This document shows, in pieces, positions 1 through 7,711 of a stretch of DNA of 64,000 nt (position 1 is the stretch's first letter; each line of letters begins with the position of its first letter). The translations under genes were made by a program, and so were the position numbers. Origin of the DNA: DSPP01 sp964607165 (lineage in GTDB: Bacteria; Zixibacteria; MSB-5A5; DSPP01); NCBI GenBank assembly GCA_964607165.1, contig CAZSIT010000006.1, forward strand, positions 53,982 to 117,981. Reading direction: 5' to 3'. Below the pieces are notes generated by a model. It did not search any database and was not told the origin of the DNA. It saw only the letters and a program-made list of their open reading frames with translations.

Positions 1-23
1 AACCCTTTGATTTCTAAGGGGTT
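1..23. repeat. Imperfect hairpin at left edge
   Basis: AACCCTT at the 5' side can pair with AAGGGGTT at the 3' side with one bulged G. It may be the end of an element or a terminator belonging to a gene left of the window. Positions 24-257 hold no other recognisable feature; they are AT-rich and probably include the promoter of the restriction-modification gene, but no convincing -35/-10 pair was found. Confidence 0.3.
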
Positions 24-257
24 ACAAACTCGACTTTAGGGTCAGCCGTGTATGTCGGAAAACTTTTCCAAAAAGGGGCGGAAAAAAGGGGCTTTTTCAC
101 AAGCAAGTATGGGAGTTACCCTATAGCAAAAAACAAGATTTTTGCATTTTGAAATCAGTTGAAAAAATGCATAAACAGAATCTTTGTTTCCCTGTTGCAA
201 GCTAAACAAAAAATTGTGGGTTGATTTTTGAAGGTAAAAGGACGAGATTTTCTGTCG

Positions 258-3191
258 ATGGCTCCCAAAGAAGTTCTCGAATTAGTCGAACAATTCGAGC
301 GGAATATTGATTCCTATCGAAACCCGGCCTACAACGAAGCCCAGGTCCGTCAGGAATTCATAAACCCGTTATTTGAAGCGCTCGGTTGGGATATGGCCAA
401 CCGGCAGGGGTATGCCGAGGCGTACAAGGAAGTCATCCACGAAGCGGCGGTAAAAGTCGGAGCGGCAACCAAAGCCCCGGATTACGCCTTCCGCATCGGC
501 GGAACCAAAAAATTCTTTTTGGAAGCCAAAAAGCCGGGGGTGGACCTAAAGAACAATTCCGAACCGGCCTATCAGCTTCGGCGCTACGCCTGGAGTGCCA
601 GACTGCCGCTTTCCATTCTGACCGACTTCGAGGAATTCGCCGTCTATGATTGCCGGATAAAACCCTCTCCCAAAGACAAGGCCAGTGCGGGGCGGACTCT
701 TTACTTAACCTATCGCGAATACGAATCCCGGTGGGCGGAGATTGCCGGGATTTTTGACAAACAGTCCATCCAGCAAGGTTCTTTTGACCGCTATGCCGAA
801 GGGGCCAAAGGGAAGCGGGGCACTTCGCCGGTGGACGACGCTTTCCTGAAAGAGATTGAGGACTGGCGTTCCGAACTGGCCCACAACATCGCCCGGCGCA
901 ATCCCCGGCTGAAAGTGCGCGACCTGAACTTTGCCGTTCAGCGCACCATCGACCGCATCATCTTTTTGCGGATGTGCGAAGACCGGGGCATCGAATCCTA
1001 CGGCCAGTTGCAGAGTTTGTTGAATGGAGTGAATGTCTATTCCCGACTCAGGCAAATCTATGATTTGGCGGACGACAAATACAATTCCGGGCTCTTTCAT
1101 TTTCAGCCTGAAAAAGACCGTGCCGAACAACCAGATGAGCTAACACCAAAACTCAAAATAGATGACAAGGTTCTGAAAGACATTATCAGCCGCCTGTATT
1201 ACCCCGAAAGCCCCTACGAATTCTCGGTTTTGAGCGGCGACATTCTGGGCAACGTCTATGAACAGTTTTTGGGCAAGGTCATTCACCTCACCAAAACCCA
1301 TCAAGCCCGTATTGAAGAAAAGCCGGAGGTCAAAAAGGCGGGCGGGGTTTATTATACGCCCAAATACATTGTGGATTACATCGTCAAAAACACGGTCGGC
1401 AAGTTGTGCGAGAATAAAACTCCAAAGCAGATCGAAAAACTGAAAATCTTGGACCCGGCCTGCGGCTCCGGCTCGTTTTTAATCGGCGCTTACAGCTATC
1501 TTTTGGACTATCACCGTGAATGGTATGAAAAAAAACGTGGTGGAACGACCCCCTCCGACCCTTCGGGTCTCGTCCCCCTTCGTAAGGGGGACAGAAATGA
1601 GATTTTTCAGGGTTCGGGCGGGGAGTGGTATTTGACCACGCAAAAGAAAAAGGAAATCCTTTTGAACAACATCTACGGGGTGGACATCGACAGCCAGGCG
1701 GTGGAGGTAACCAAGCTGAATCTTTTGCTTAAAGTTTTGGAAAATGAAACGAAGGATACGCTGGAAAGCCAGATGAAGCTCTGGCGGCACCGGGCTTTGC
1801 CGGATTTGGGGAACAACATCAAATGCGGGAATTCGCTGATTGGGCCGGATTATTATCACGGGAAACAGTTGAGTTTGTTGGATGAAGAGGAACAGCTAAA
1901 GGTCAACCCTTTTGATTGGAAAGCAGAGTTTTCCGAGACCATTAAATCAGGCGGATTTGATGCGGTTATTGGGAATCCGCCGTATACACTCATAGGATCG
2001 GACCAACCTGATCAACAAGCCTATTTGAGGGTAGGGTTTAAACTAAGTGCGTATAAGATTAACACGTACCTGCTGTTCCTAGAACGAGGTTTAAGCCTCC
2101 TTGGTAAAGATGGAGCCATTCTCGGATACATCATCCCGAAATCACTGGTGTTTAATACATACTTTGAAGGCACTAGACGGAGCTTACTTTCGGATTTTGC
2201 TATTCCGGAAATTATTGAAATCCGAGACAAGGTTTTTGAAAACGCTGAAGTGGGAGATAGTATTCTATTCTTTGCTCAGTGTCACAGGGCTCCTCAGACG
2301 AATACGTTAGTTTACTCCAAGGTTCGAAACATTTATCCAGTATTTGAATTGCTTGAGAAATACCGCTCTCCACAAAAAAAATTGCTCTCTCAGAGTCATC
2401 CTTCGTTCTTTTTCAGCAGCTTTGCGATCAATGTTCCGACGAAGGAATTAGACCAACTAGCTGATGTTTCGAATGGCCTTAATCCAGGCAACGTCCGACA
2501 AATTCTTTTCAGTAAGAGAAAAGCAAGTTCGAAACATCAACGACTTCTTCTCGGTCGGGACATACAGCATTACATCCTTCACTGGTCTGGCACTTGGGTC
2601 AATTATGATCCTGCCCTGAAGAATCGACTAAAGCTCGCTGATACGAAATCAAAGAGGGGAATGACGGCACAAAAACGTGTAGATTTTGCATTACGCGATC
2701 CTGAGATTTACGCTAAAAACAAGATAATGATAAGGAAAACTGCAGATCATATCGTTGCCTCACTCGACACGATGGGATTCTACTTCGATTCTCTCTCCTA
2801 TGGGGTACAAGTGCTTGAAAGTTGTGCCCTGTCCCCAAAATATTTGCTTGGCTTGCTCAATTCTCAGTTATTGAATTACATCCATGGCTCTTTCTCCATG
2901 AATAAGGAGAAGGTCTTTGCGAAGGTCCTGGCGGAAAATCTCAAACGGCTACCTATCCGGATCATAAACTTCTCGGATCCCACGGACAAACTCCGCCACG
3001 ACCGCATGGTGCAATTTGTCGAGCAAATGCTAACGCTCCACAAGCAATTGGCGGTTGCAAAAACTCCCGATGACAAAACCCGCCTGCAGCGGCACATCGA
3101 CGCCGCCGACCGGCAGATTGACCAGTTGGTGTATGAGCTGTATGGGCTGACGGAGGAGGAGATTGCGGTGGTGGAGGGGAAAGCAACCTAA
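258..3191 (+). CDS. Type IIG restriction-modification enzyme (nuclease + N6-adenine methylase + specificity domain)
   Basis: A single polypeptide of about 977 residues expected to cut and methylate DNA at its own site. Near the N-terminus is a PD-(D/E)XK-like nuclease module (D75, then E89-x-K91 in FLEAKKP). The methylase core follows, with SAM motif I LDPACGSGSF (398-407) and catalytic NPPY (573-576). The C-terminal third, ending in a coiled region, resembles TaqI/Eco57I-type target recognition domains. I place the start at ATG 258, because the family begins at about this point; an in-frame TTG at 228 is possible and neither has a good ribosome site. No separate R, M or S subunit gene is adjacent, which fits a stand-alone type IIG enzyme. 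Residues about 431-446 are encoded by a palindromic repeat. The target-recognition part is visibly AT-richer than the rest. Confidence 0.88.
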   Translation: MAPKEVLELVEQFERNIDSYRNPAYNEAQVRQEFINPLFEALGWDMANRQGYAEAYKEVIHEAAVKVGAATKAPDYAFRIGGTKKFFLEAKKPGVDLKNNSEPAYQLRRYAWSARLPLSILTDFEEFAVYDCRIKPSPKDKASAGRTLYLTYREYESRWAEIAGIFDKQSIQQGSFDRYAEGAKGKRGTSPVDDAFLKEIEDWRSELAHNIARRNPRLKVRDLNFAVQRTIDRIIFLRMCEDRGIESYGQLQSLLNGVNVYSRLRQIYDLADDKYNSGLFHFQPEKDRAEQPDELTPKLKIDDKVLKDIISRLYYPESPYEFSVLSGDILGNVYEQFLGKVIHLTKTHQARIEEKPEVKKAGGVYYTPKYIVDYIVKNTVGKLCENKTPKQIEKLKILDPACGSGSFLIGAYSYLLDYHREWYEKKRGGTTPSDPSGLVPLRKGDRNEIFQGSGGEWYLTTQKKKEILLNNIYGVDIDSQAVEVTKLNLLLKVLENETKDTLESQMKLWRHRALPDLGNNIKCGNSLIGPDYYHGKQLSLLDEEEQLKVNPFDWKAEFSETIKSGGFDAVIGNPPYTLIGSDQPDQQAYLRVGFKLSAYKINTYLLFLERGLSLLGKDGAILGYIIPKSLVFNTYFEGTRRSLLSDFAIPEIIEIRDKVFENAEVGDSILFFAQCHRAPQTNTLVYSKVRNIYPVFELLEKYRSPQKKLLSQSHPSFFFSSFAINVPTKELDQLADVSNGLNPGNVRQILFSKRKASSKHQRLLLGRDIQHYILHWSGTWVNYDPALKNRLKLADTKSKRGMTAQKRVDFALRDPEIYAKNKIMIRKTADHIVASLDTMGFYFDSLSYGVQVLESCALSPKYLLGLLNSQLLNYIHGSFSMNKEKVFAKVLAENLKRLPIRIINFSDPTDKLRHDRMVQFVEQMLTLHKQLAVAKTPDDKTRLQRHIDAADRQIDQLVYELYGLTEEEIAVVEGKAT
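1549..1593. repeat. Family B palindromic repeat inside the RM gene (in frame)
   Basis: A 45-base stretch begins CCCCCTCCGACCC and ends AAGGGGGACA. It matches the intergenic B elements at 3487-3547 (reverse) and 19951-19997 (same orientation). It contains the GTCCCCCTT/AAGGGGGAC stem. Its length is a multiple of three and it adds about 15 residues after motif I without a stop. Confidence 0.75.
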
Positions 3192-3204
3192 CCCCCTGCC
3201 CCTT

Positions 3205-3335
3205 CCCCTCGACTACGCTCGGGACAAGCCCGATGCGGGAAGGGGTGTCGGGCACGCGGCAGTGTGCCCCTACAAAATCACCCCCTGTATGTCCCCCCCA
3301 TACGGGTTAGATTCAACTTAAATACAGGGGGACAA
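3205..3335. repeat. Cluster of palindromic repeats (A, C and GGGGGAC types)
   Basis: An inverted A copy lies at 3205-3227 (CCCTCGACTACGCTCGGGAC). A C-type hairpin follows at about 3248-3272 (GGGCAC...GTGCCCCTAC). A CCCCTGTATGTCCCCC...ATACAGGGGGAC inverted repeat lies at 3283-3335. No coding capacity is seen. Confidence 0.6.
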
Positions 3336-3362
3336 AATATCCGTTTTGTTTTTTCTGCCCCC

Positions 3363-3461
3363 CCTCTTTGATTTCTTTGTCCCCCTTTTTTCAAGGGGGA
3401 CGAGGCTCGACCTGTCCCGAGCGAAGCCGAGGAAGCGTAGTCGAGGGAAGAGCCGGAGGGG
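3363..3461. repeat. Family B element with a family A element nested in its loop
   Basis: The outer element reads TTTGTCCCCCTTTTTTCAAGG...GAGGCTC and resumes with GAGCCGGAGGGGG. In the neighbouring copy at 3487-3547 the two halves are joined by only AAA. Here the loop is occupied by an A element at 3411-3447 (CTGTCCCGAGCGAAGCCGAG..GTCGAGGGA). Confidence 0.75.
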
Positions 3462-3486
3462 GTGGCACTTTTTTCTGCCCCCCTCC

Positions 3487-3547
3487 TTGATTTCTCTGTC
3501 CCCCTTTCTTCAAGGGGGACGAGGCTCAAAGAGCCGGAGGGGGTAGT
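3487..3547. repeat. Family B element, uninterrupted copy
   Basis: Direct-repeat partner of 3363-3461 with an intact GGCTC-AAA-GAGCC hairpin next to the GTCCCCC/GGGGGAC hairpin. It ends immediately before the stop of the convergent DUF3108 gene and may help terminate transcription from both sides. Confidence 0.7.
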
Positions 3548-3553
3548 TTTTTC

Positions 3554-4432
3554 CTACCGCCTCTCCCCCAACTTAAAAACTTTTAGTTGAGCAGATATCG
3601 AGCCGATTAAAACCCGGCTTTTCATTAAGATGGGAACCCGCAGCCGGTCATCGGTCAGCCAGACTTTGATTTTTCCCTGATGCTCAAAAATGCCGGAGGT
3701 TTTCAAAAGCGGCTCGACTACGATGGTGCGAAAAGTGCCCGCCGGCACCGTTATCCTTTCTTTTTTAACCACCTTGACTTCGAGCGAATATTTCTTTCCA
3801 TCCGAAAAAGTCTCCATAAAAATCGATTTTCCCACTTCCAGCCGAATCGTGCGCACGTAGTAAAGAGAACTTAAAGCATCTTGCACAAAATCGGCGGCAT
3901 CGAGCGTATCCTTGGGAGTATAGATTTTATGCTTGACCTGGTCAAAATCCGCCAGCTTGAACGAAAGATACCCCCCCTCGTGCACGTTTTTTTGAAAATG
4001 CCAGGGAAAAAGCCCGTTGGCGTCCAAGATGGAATAGTTGTAATCCTCCACGTAGTACAACTTGGCCAAGGCGGAATACGATTTCGCCGTTGAAACCAGC
4101 TCGTAGGATTTATGCCCCTTATAATTCACCTTGCGGCGGACTTCCAGGGTGGCCGTGCCGGCTTTGATGAAACCGTAGCCGACTTCGTATTCCAGATATT
4201 CTCCCGGCCCGAAAGCTTCGTTGGGCAAAACCCGCAGAGGGAGAAGGTAATTGGTGTCCAACAAAATTCCGGCCGTATCCGCCGGTGGAGAGATTCGGGT
4301 GGTATCCGTCGCCGTTACTTCCGCTCCAGCCCGGAAGGTCAGTGCGGCAATTAAAAGCCCTGCCCCAACCAAATGTAGGGGCGAGGCGTGCCTCGCCCAG
4401 GGCGGGGAAACCCCGCCCCTACCAATCGTCAA
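3554..4432 (-). CDS. Secreted DUF3108 family protein
   Basis: About 290 residues. The body from about residue 60 (FGPGEYLEYEVGYGFIKAG) matches DUF3108, a family of exported beta-rich proteins of unknown role in the envelope of Gram-negative bacteria. Typical features are the repeated GTATLEV/KSYELVSTAKS strands and the C-terminal VPAGTFRTIVVEP and VWLTDD motifs. A hydrophobic export segment, LVGAGLLIAALTFRAGA, precedes the mature part. The only upstream start in frame is TTG 4432, and the first about 20 residues it would give are encoded by a palindromic repeat (4374-4422). The original start was therefore probably displaced; a TTG just before LVGAG (about 4369) is an alternative. It is the last gene of a minus-strand run beginning near 8.8 kb. 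Confidence 0.75.
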   Translation of the reverse strand: MTIGRGGVSPPWARHASPLHLVGAGLLIAALTFRAGAEVTATDTTRISPPADTAGILLDTNYLLPLRVLPNEAFGPGEYLEYEVGYGFIKAGTATLEVRRKVNYKGHKSYELVSTAKSYSALAKLYYVEDYNYSILDANGLFPWHFQKNVHEGGYLSFKLADFDQVKHKIYTPKDTLDAADFVQDALSSLYYVRTIRLEVGKSIFMETFSDGKKYSLEVKVVKKERITVPAGTFRTIVVEPLLKTSGIFEHQGKIKVWLTDDRLRVPILMKSRVLIGSISAQLKVFKLGERR

Positions 4433-4454
4433 TCTTCAATCCTCAATCGTCAAT
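4374..4454. repeat. Double family C hairpin plus TCAATCN heptamer repeats
   Basis: GTAGGGGCGAGGC-GTGCCTCGCCC is followed by GGGCGGGG-AAACCCCGCCCCTAC (4375-4422): two hairpins bounded by GTAG and CTAC. At 4424-4454 comes a run of near-identical heptamers (TCAATCG, TCAATCT, TCAATCC, TCAATCG). The element overlaps the N-terminal codons of the DUF3108 gene. Confidence 0.7.
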
Positions 4455-4458
4455 GGTT

Positions 4459-4947
4459 TCACCGCTTTCCTGCCCGTTGCAAAATTGAAGAAAAAACCCG
4501 CCGCAGCGACTCTTCGATTTCAAAAAAAGAGCGCTGATAATCGGCCGGCCCCCCGCCAATTGGATCGCGCACGGAAAAAGAGGGGTCGGTCTTCACCGGC
4601 TCCGGAAAGCTTTTCAAGAGGAAGGTTTTGTTTCCGGCCGATGAATCGTGCAATAAAATCTCTTCCCGATGTTCCGGCGTCATTGTCAAAATCAAATCCG
4701 CTTTTTCGACCAACTCATCGGTCACCGACCGAGCGCGATGGCCGGAAAGGTCAATTCCCCATTCTGTCGAAGTTTTAACCGCCAGTTCCGTGGCGGGCAT
4801 CCCCTCCAAGGCCGCCGTGCCGGCGGAGTCGACGTTGATGTCTGAAATTCCTCCCTCCGCCAGCATTTTATTCAAAATACCCGCTGCCATCGGGCTGCGG
4901 CAGGTATTTCCCGTGCAGACCAAAAGAATGCTGAAATTTTTATCCAT
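4459..4947 (-). CDS. Low-molecular-weight protein-tyrosine phosphatase
   Basis: 162 residues, the normal length for the family. The phosphate-binding loop C-x5-R-S is at residues 11-18 (CTGNTCRS) right after the first beta strand (FSILLV). The general-acid loop DP is near residue 128 (VRDPIGGG). These cytoplasmic enzymes remove phosphate from protein tyrosine or arginine (YwlE type). The gene directly follows tsaC with an 8-base overlap, the same neighbourhood as ywlC-ywlE of Bacillus. The Bacillus relative acts on phospho-arginine, but the sequence here does not decide between substrates. The start ATG 4947 is well placed relative to the P-loop. Confidence 0.88.
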   Translation of the reverse strand: MDKNFSILLVCTGNTCRSPMAAGILNKMLAEGGISDINVDSAGTAALEGMPATELAVKTSTEWGIDLSGHRARSVTDELVEKADLILTMTPEHREEILLHDSSAGNKTFLLKSFPEPVKTDPSFSVRDPIGGGPADYQRSFFEIEESLRRVFSSILQRAGKR

Positions 4948-5593
4948 TACGAATTGGAATTCTGATTTTTTTCAAAAACGTCTCTAATTTCTTATACCCT
5001 TCTCCCCGGCGTAAAATGACGGCTTCCGTCGCTCCGAACTCCACCACAGTCGAAACGCCCGATAAAGGTAGTAGGCCGGCGTCCAAAATCAAGTCAACTT
5101 TAAGGGCAAATTCTCGTACGACTTTTCGACCGGAACGAAGGGGGCGTTGGCCGCTTCGATTGGCCGAAGTGGCTACCAAAGGGGAGCCGACTCTGCGCAC
5201 GAGCGCAGTTAAAAGCGGAGAATCGGGCCAGCGCAACCCAACTTTACCCTTCGAAACGCAAGCCCTCGGCAACCGGCCGTGAGCCGAGAGCACGAAGGTA
5301 TACGGCCCCGGCAAAATTCTTTTTAGCTTAAAAAAATATTTTGGCCTGTTTTTTGAATGCTGCAGTATCTCGCTCCAACTTGAAACAAAAATCGAAAACG
5401 GCTGGGCAATCTTCCGTCCTTTAATCTTTGCTATTCGTTTAATCGCAAGAGGAAAAGTTATCGAAGCAGCCAGTCCATACACCGTATCGCTCGGCAACAC
5501 AGCCACCCCGCCGGTTTTCAAAACTCTATCAGCCTGCAATAAAACCGGAGAAGCAACTCGGTTTGATTTAATTTGGAGAACGACAGCCGGCAC
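4940..5593 (-). CDS. tsaC: L-threonylcarbamoyladenylate synthase (Sua5/YrdC/YwlC family)
   Basis: 217 residues, the size of the short YrdC-type enzyme without a Sua5 C-terminal domain. It makes threonylcarbamoyl-AMP from threonine, bicarbonate and ATP, the first step of the t6A37 modification of ANN-decoding tRNAs. Hallmarks are GGVAVLPSDTVYGLAA (about 28-43), KxR near KIKGRKIAQP, and PLVATSANRSGQ (about 138-149). Other t6A genes are not in the window. It lies 9 bases after manC and overlaps the phosphatase gene by 8 bases, so it is co-transcribed in the minus-strand run. Confidence 0.92.
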   Translation of the reverse strand: MPAVVLQIKSNRVASPVLLQADRVLKTGGVAVLPSDTVYGLAASITFPLAIKRIAKIKGRKIAQPFSIFVSSWSEILQHSKNRPKYFFKLKRILPGPYTFVLSAHGRLPRACVSKGKVGLRWPDSPLLTALVRRVGSPLVATSANRSGQRPLRSGRKVVREFALKVDLILDAGLLPLSGVSTVVEFGATEAVILRRGEGYKKLETFLKKIRIPIRNG

Positions 5594-5602
5594 AAAACCA
5601 GC

Positions 5603-6682
5603 TTAGAGGAATCTTTTTAAATTTGGGTCGGCGGCCAATTTTTCGGTGACTTCCTTCAAATCCGCCACCCGTGTTTTGTGCGCCACCAGAACTAAATCGT
5701 CCGCCTTCACCACCACCAAATCGGAAACGCCGAAGGTCACCACCAATCCTTCCCCCTCATTGACAACCGTGGTCTCGTACGAGGAAAAAAGCTTCCCCGG
5801 CCCTACACAGATGTTGTTTTGTCGGTCCGGCTTGCGAACCCGCTCCAAAGCCAAAAAACTCCCCACATCGTCCCACATAAAATTGGATTGGATGGTTAAT
5901 ACGTTGGAGGCTTTCTCCAGAACCGCAAAATCAACCGAAATCGCTTCCGCTTCAGTGAAAAGTTTCAGCCGCGCTTCCCACTCGTTTGGCTTCCCAATAG
6001 ATTCCGAATAAGTTTTCAAAAGCGAAAACATCGTCGATTGATGTTGCCCCAACGCCTTCAAAAAACCTTCTGCCGACCAGATAAATATCCCCGAATTCCA
6101 AAGATGTTTTCTATCGAGATAATATTCGTGCGCCACGGTCCGGTTCGGCTTTTCCTTAAAGCGCGCCACTTTGAAAAGCTCCACGCCGTCAACGGAGGTC
6201 TCTTTCTCTCCCAGTTCAATGTAACCATAACCGGTTTCCGGCCTCGTTGGCACCACCCCAACCGTGATGAGGTAATCCCCCTGCTCGGCTGCAACCGCTG
6301 CCGCCCTTAAAGTCTGCGCCAGCCGTTCTTTCGGCTCGATGAAGTGGTCCGACGGCAAAACTACCATCATTGCCTGGGGATCTTTTTTGAGAAGATGAAC
6401 AGCCGCCAGCCCAATGGCCAAACAGGTGTTTTTCCCCTCCGGCTCAAGCAAAAGATTTTTTTCCGAAAGTGCTTGAACCTTTTCCAAAATCGGTTGCTTT
6501 AAAAGCTGACCGGCGACAATTAAGGTTTGCTCCGGCGGCAAAAATGCGGAAACCCGTTCGATGGTGTCTTCCAAAAGCGTTTTATCGGAAAGAACTTTTA
6601 AAAATTGTTTCGGACTTCCGGCGCGGGATAAAGGCCAAAAACGCTCCCCCTTCCCCCCGGCCATCACTACCGCATAGTTCAT
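5603..6682 (-). CDS. manC: Mannose-1-phosphate guanylyltransferase
   Basis: 359 residues, the length of the monofunctional enzyme (no C-terminal isomerase cupin). It forms GDP-mannose from mannose-1-phosphate and GTP for glycan synthesis. The nucleotide-binding signature GGKGERFWPLSR is at residues 9-20, followed by the family motif PKQF (about 24-27). The sugar-binding segment KFKEKPN is near the middle, and WNSGIF and WDDVGSF come later. It lies 12 bases after the membrane protein gene and near a GT4 gene, suggesting supply of GDP-mannose to a mannosyl transfer step encoded in the same run. Confidence 0.93.
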   Translation of the reverse strand: MNYAVVMAGGKGERFWPLSRAGSPKQFLKVLSDKTLLEDTIERVSAFLPPEQTLIVAGQLLKQPILEKVQALSEKNLLLEPEGKNTCLAIGLAAVHLLKKDPQAMMVVLPSDHFIEPKERLAQTLRAAAVAAEQGDYLITVGVVPTRPETGYGYIELGEKETSVDGVELFKVARFKEKPNRTVAHEYYLDRKHLWNSGIFIWSAEGFLKALGQHQSTMFSLLKTYSESIGKPNEWEARLKLFTEAEAISVDFAVLEKASNVLTIQSNFMWDDVGSFLALERVRKPDRQNNICVGPGKLFSSYETTVVNEGEGLVVTFGVSDLVVVKADDLVLVAHKTRVADLKEVTEKLAADPNLKRFL

Positions 6683-6694
6683 TCGGAGGCCAAT

Positions 6695-7711
6695 CTAACC
6701 GGCGTTTTTATCGCTGTCAAGCTGGCCCGCTTCCGAGGCCGCTTTCAGTGAAAGATGCTCTTTTTTCAGATGGTACAGTCCGGCCAAAGTTATGGGGAAA
6801 TACTGCAGGGCGTGGGTAACGATGGAAACCGCCAGCGCAGTTTCTTTGCTGACCTGGAAAAGCGACAGCGACAAAACGGTGAAGGCCTGAAAAGTTCCGA
6901 TAAACCCCGGCGCTGCCGGCAGCATTATCCCCAGCGAAACCACCACCAGCCAGGTGAACCAGGCCAAAGGCGCCAGATGCAGACCAAACGCCAAAAGCAT
7001 AAAATAGCTGTTAAAAGCAGCAAGCGCCCAAACAAAGAGGGACAGAACGCTAAGATAGGCGACGCCCGCCGCGCTTCCCATCACCGAAAGCCCGGTAACA
7101 AACTTGCTGAAAACTTCCGCCCCTAAACCGGACATTTTCTTCGGGAAGAAGGCCAAAATCTTGGCCGCCGCTTTCTGACTTGCCGCCGGCCAGCGTTTCA
7201 AAGCCGCTAGAAAAAGCAAAAGCAAAAGGCTTATTCCCAGCGCCAAATAGCCGACGTTGTCCAACCATTCCACCTGCGCCAAAGCCGGCAGCGAAACCAA
7301 AACCCAGACTAAAAATATCAAGAGCGCAAACATATCGAAGACTCGCTCCAGGGCAATGGTCGCCATAGCCGCCGAGCGCGAAACTCCTCCTGTCGTGCCT
7401 ATGGAATAAGGCCGCACAAATTCTCCCAACCGAAAGGGCAGAACGTTGTTGGCCATAAAACCGATCATTGTGGAAGCGTAAACTTTGGACAGCGGCACCT
7501 TGCCGACCGGATCCAACATCACTTTCCAGCGCACCGCCCGCAGCCACATCCCCAGAAAAGTCAAAACCAAATTTGGGAATAAATACCAATAATTCGCCCC
7601 CTTCATTGACAGCCAGACTTCGGCTAAATTCACCTTGCGGAAAGCCAGCCACAAAAAAAACGCCCCGATGAGAAAACCGATAAGGTAACGTTTCTTCAGC
7701 CTCTTTTTCAC
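6695..7711 (-). CDS. Lysylphosphatidylglycerol synthase TM-domain (UPF0104) membrane protein
   Basis: 338 residues with about eight hydrophobic segments beginning at YLIGFLIGAFFLWLAF. The region MIGFMANNVLPFRLGEFVRPY is the conserved core of the LPG_synthase_TM family (PF03706), and AAPGFIGTFQAF near the C-terminus also matches. The soluble lysyltransferase domain of MprF is absent, so aminoacyl-lipid synthesis is not expected. Stand-alone members are inner-membrane proteins of uncertain role, proposed to act as lipid or lipid-linked glycan flippases. The gene overlaps the preceding GT4 gene by 4 bases and precedes manC by 12 bases, which favours a role in a mannose-containing glycolipid. Confidence 0.85.
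   Translation of the reverse strand: MKKRLKKRYLIGFLIGAFFLWLAFRKVNLAEVWLSMKGANYWYLFPNLVLTFLGMWLRAVRWKVMLDPVGKVPLSKVYASTMIGFMANNVLPFRLGEFVRPYSIGTTGGVSRSAAMATIALERVFDMFALLIFLVWVLVSLPALAQVEWLDNVGYLALGISLLLLLFLAALKRWPAASQKAAAKILAFFPKKMSGLGAEVFSKFVTGLSVMGSAAGVAYLSVLSLFVWALAAFNSYFMLLAFGLHLAPLAWFTWLVVVSLGIMLPAAPGFIGTFQAFTVLSLSLFQVSKETALAVSIVTHALQYFPITLAGLYHLKKEHLSLKAASEAGQLDSDKNAG

Noticed and set aside
3192..3553. CRISPR-like array of repeats
   Set aside because: Repeats are palindromes of different families with irregular spacing and no constant repeat length or unique spacers; no cas genes are nearby.
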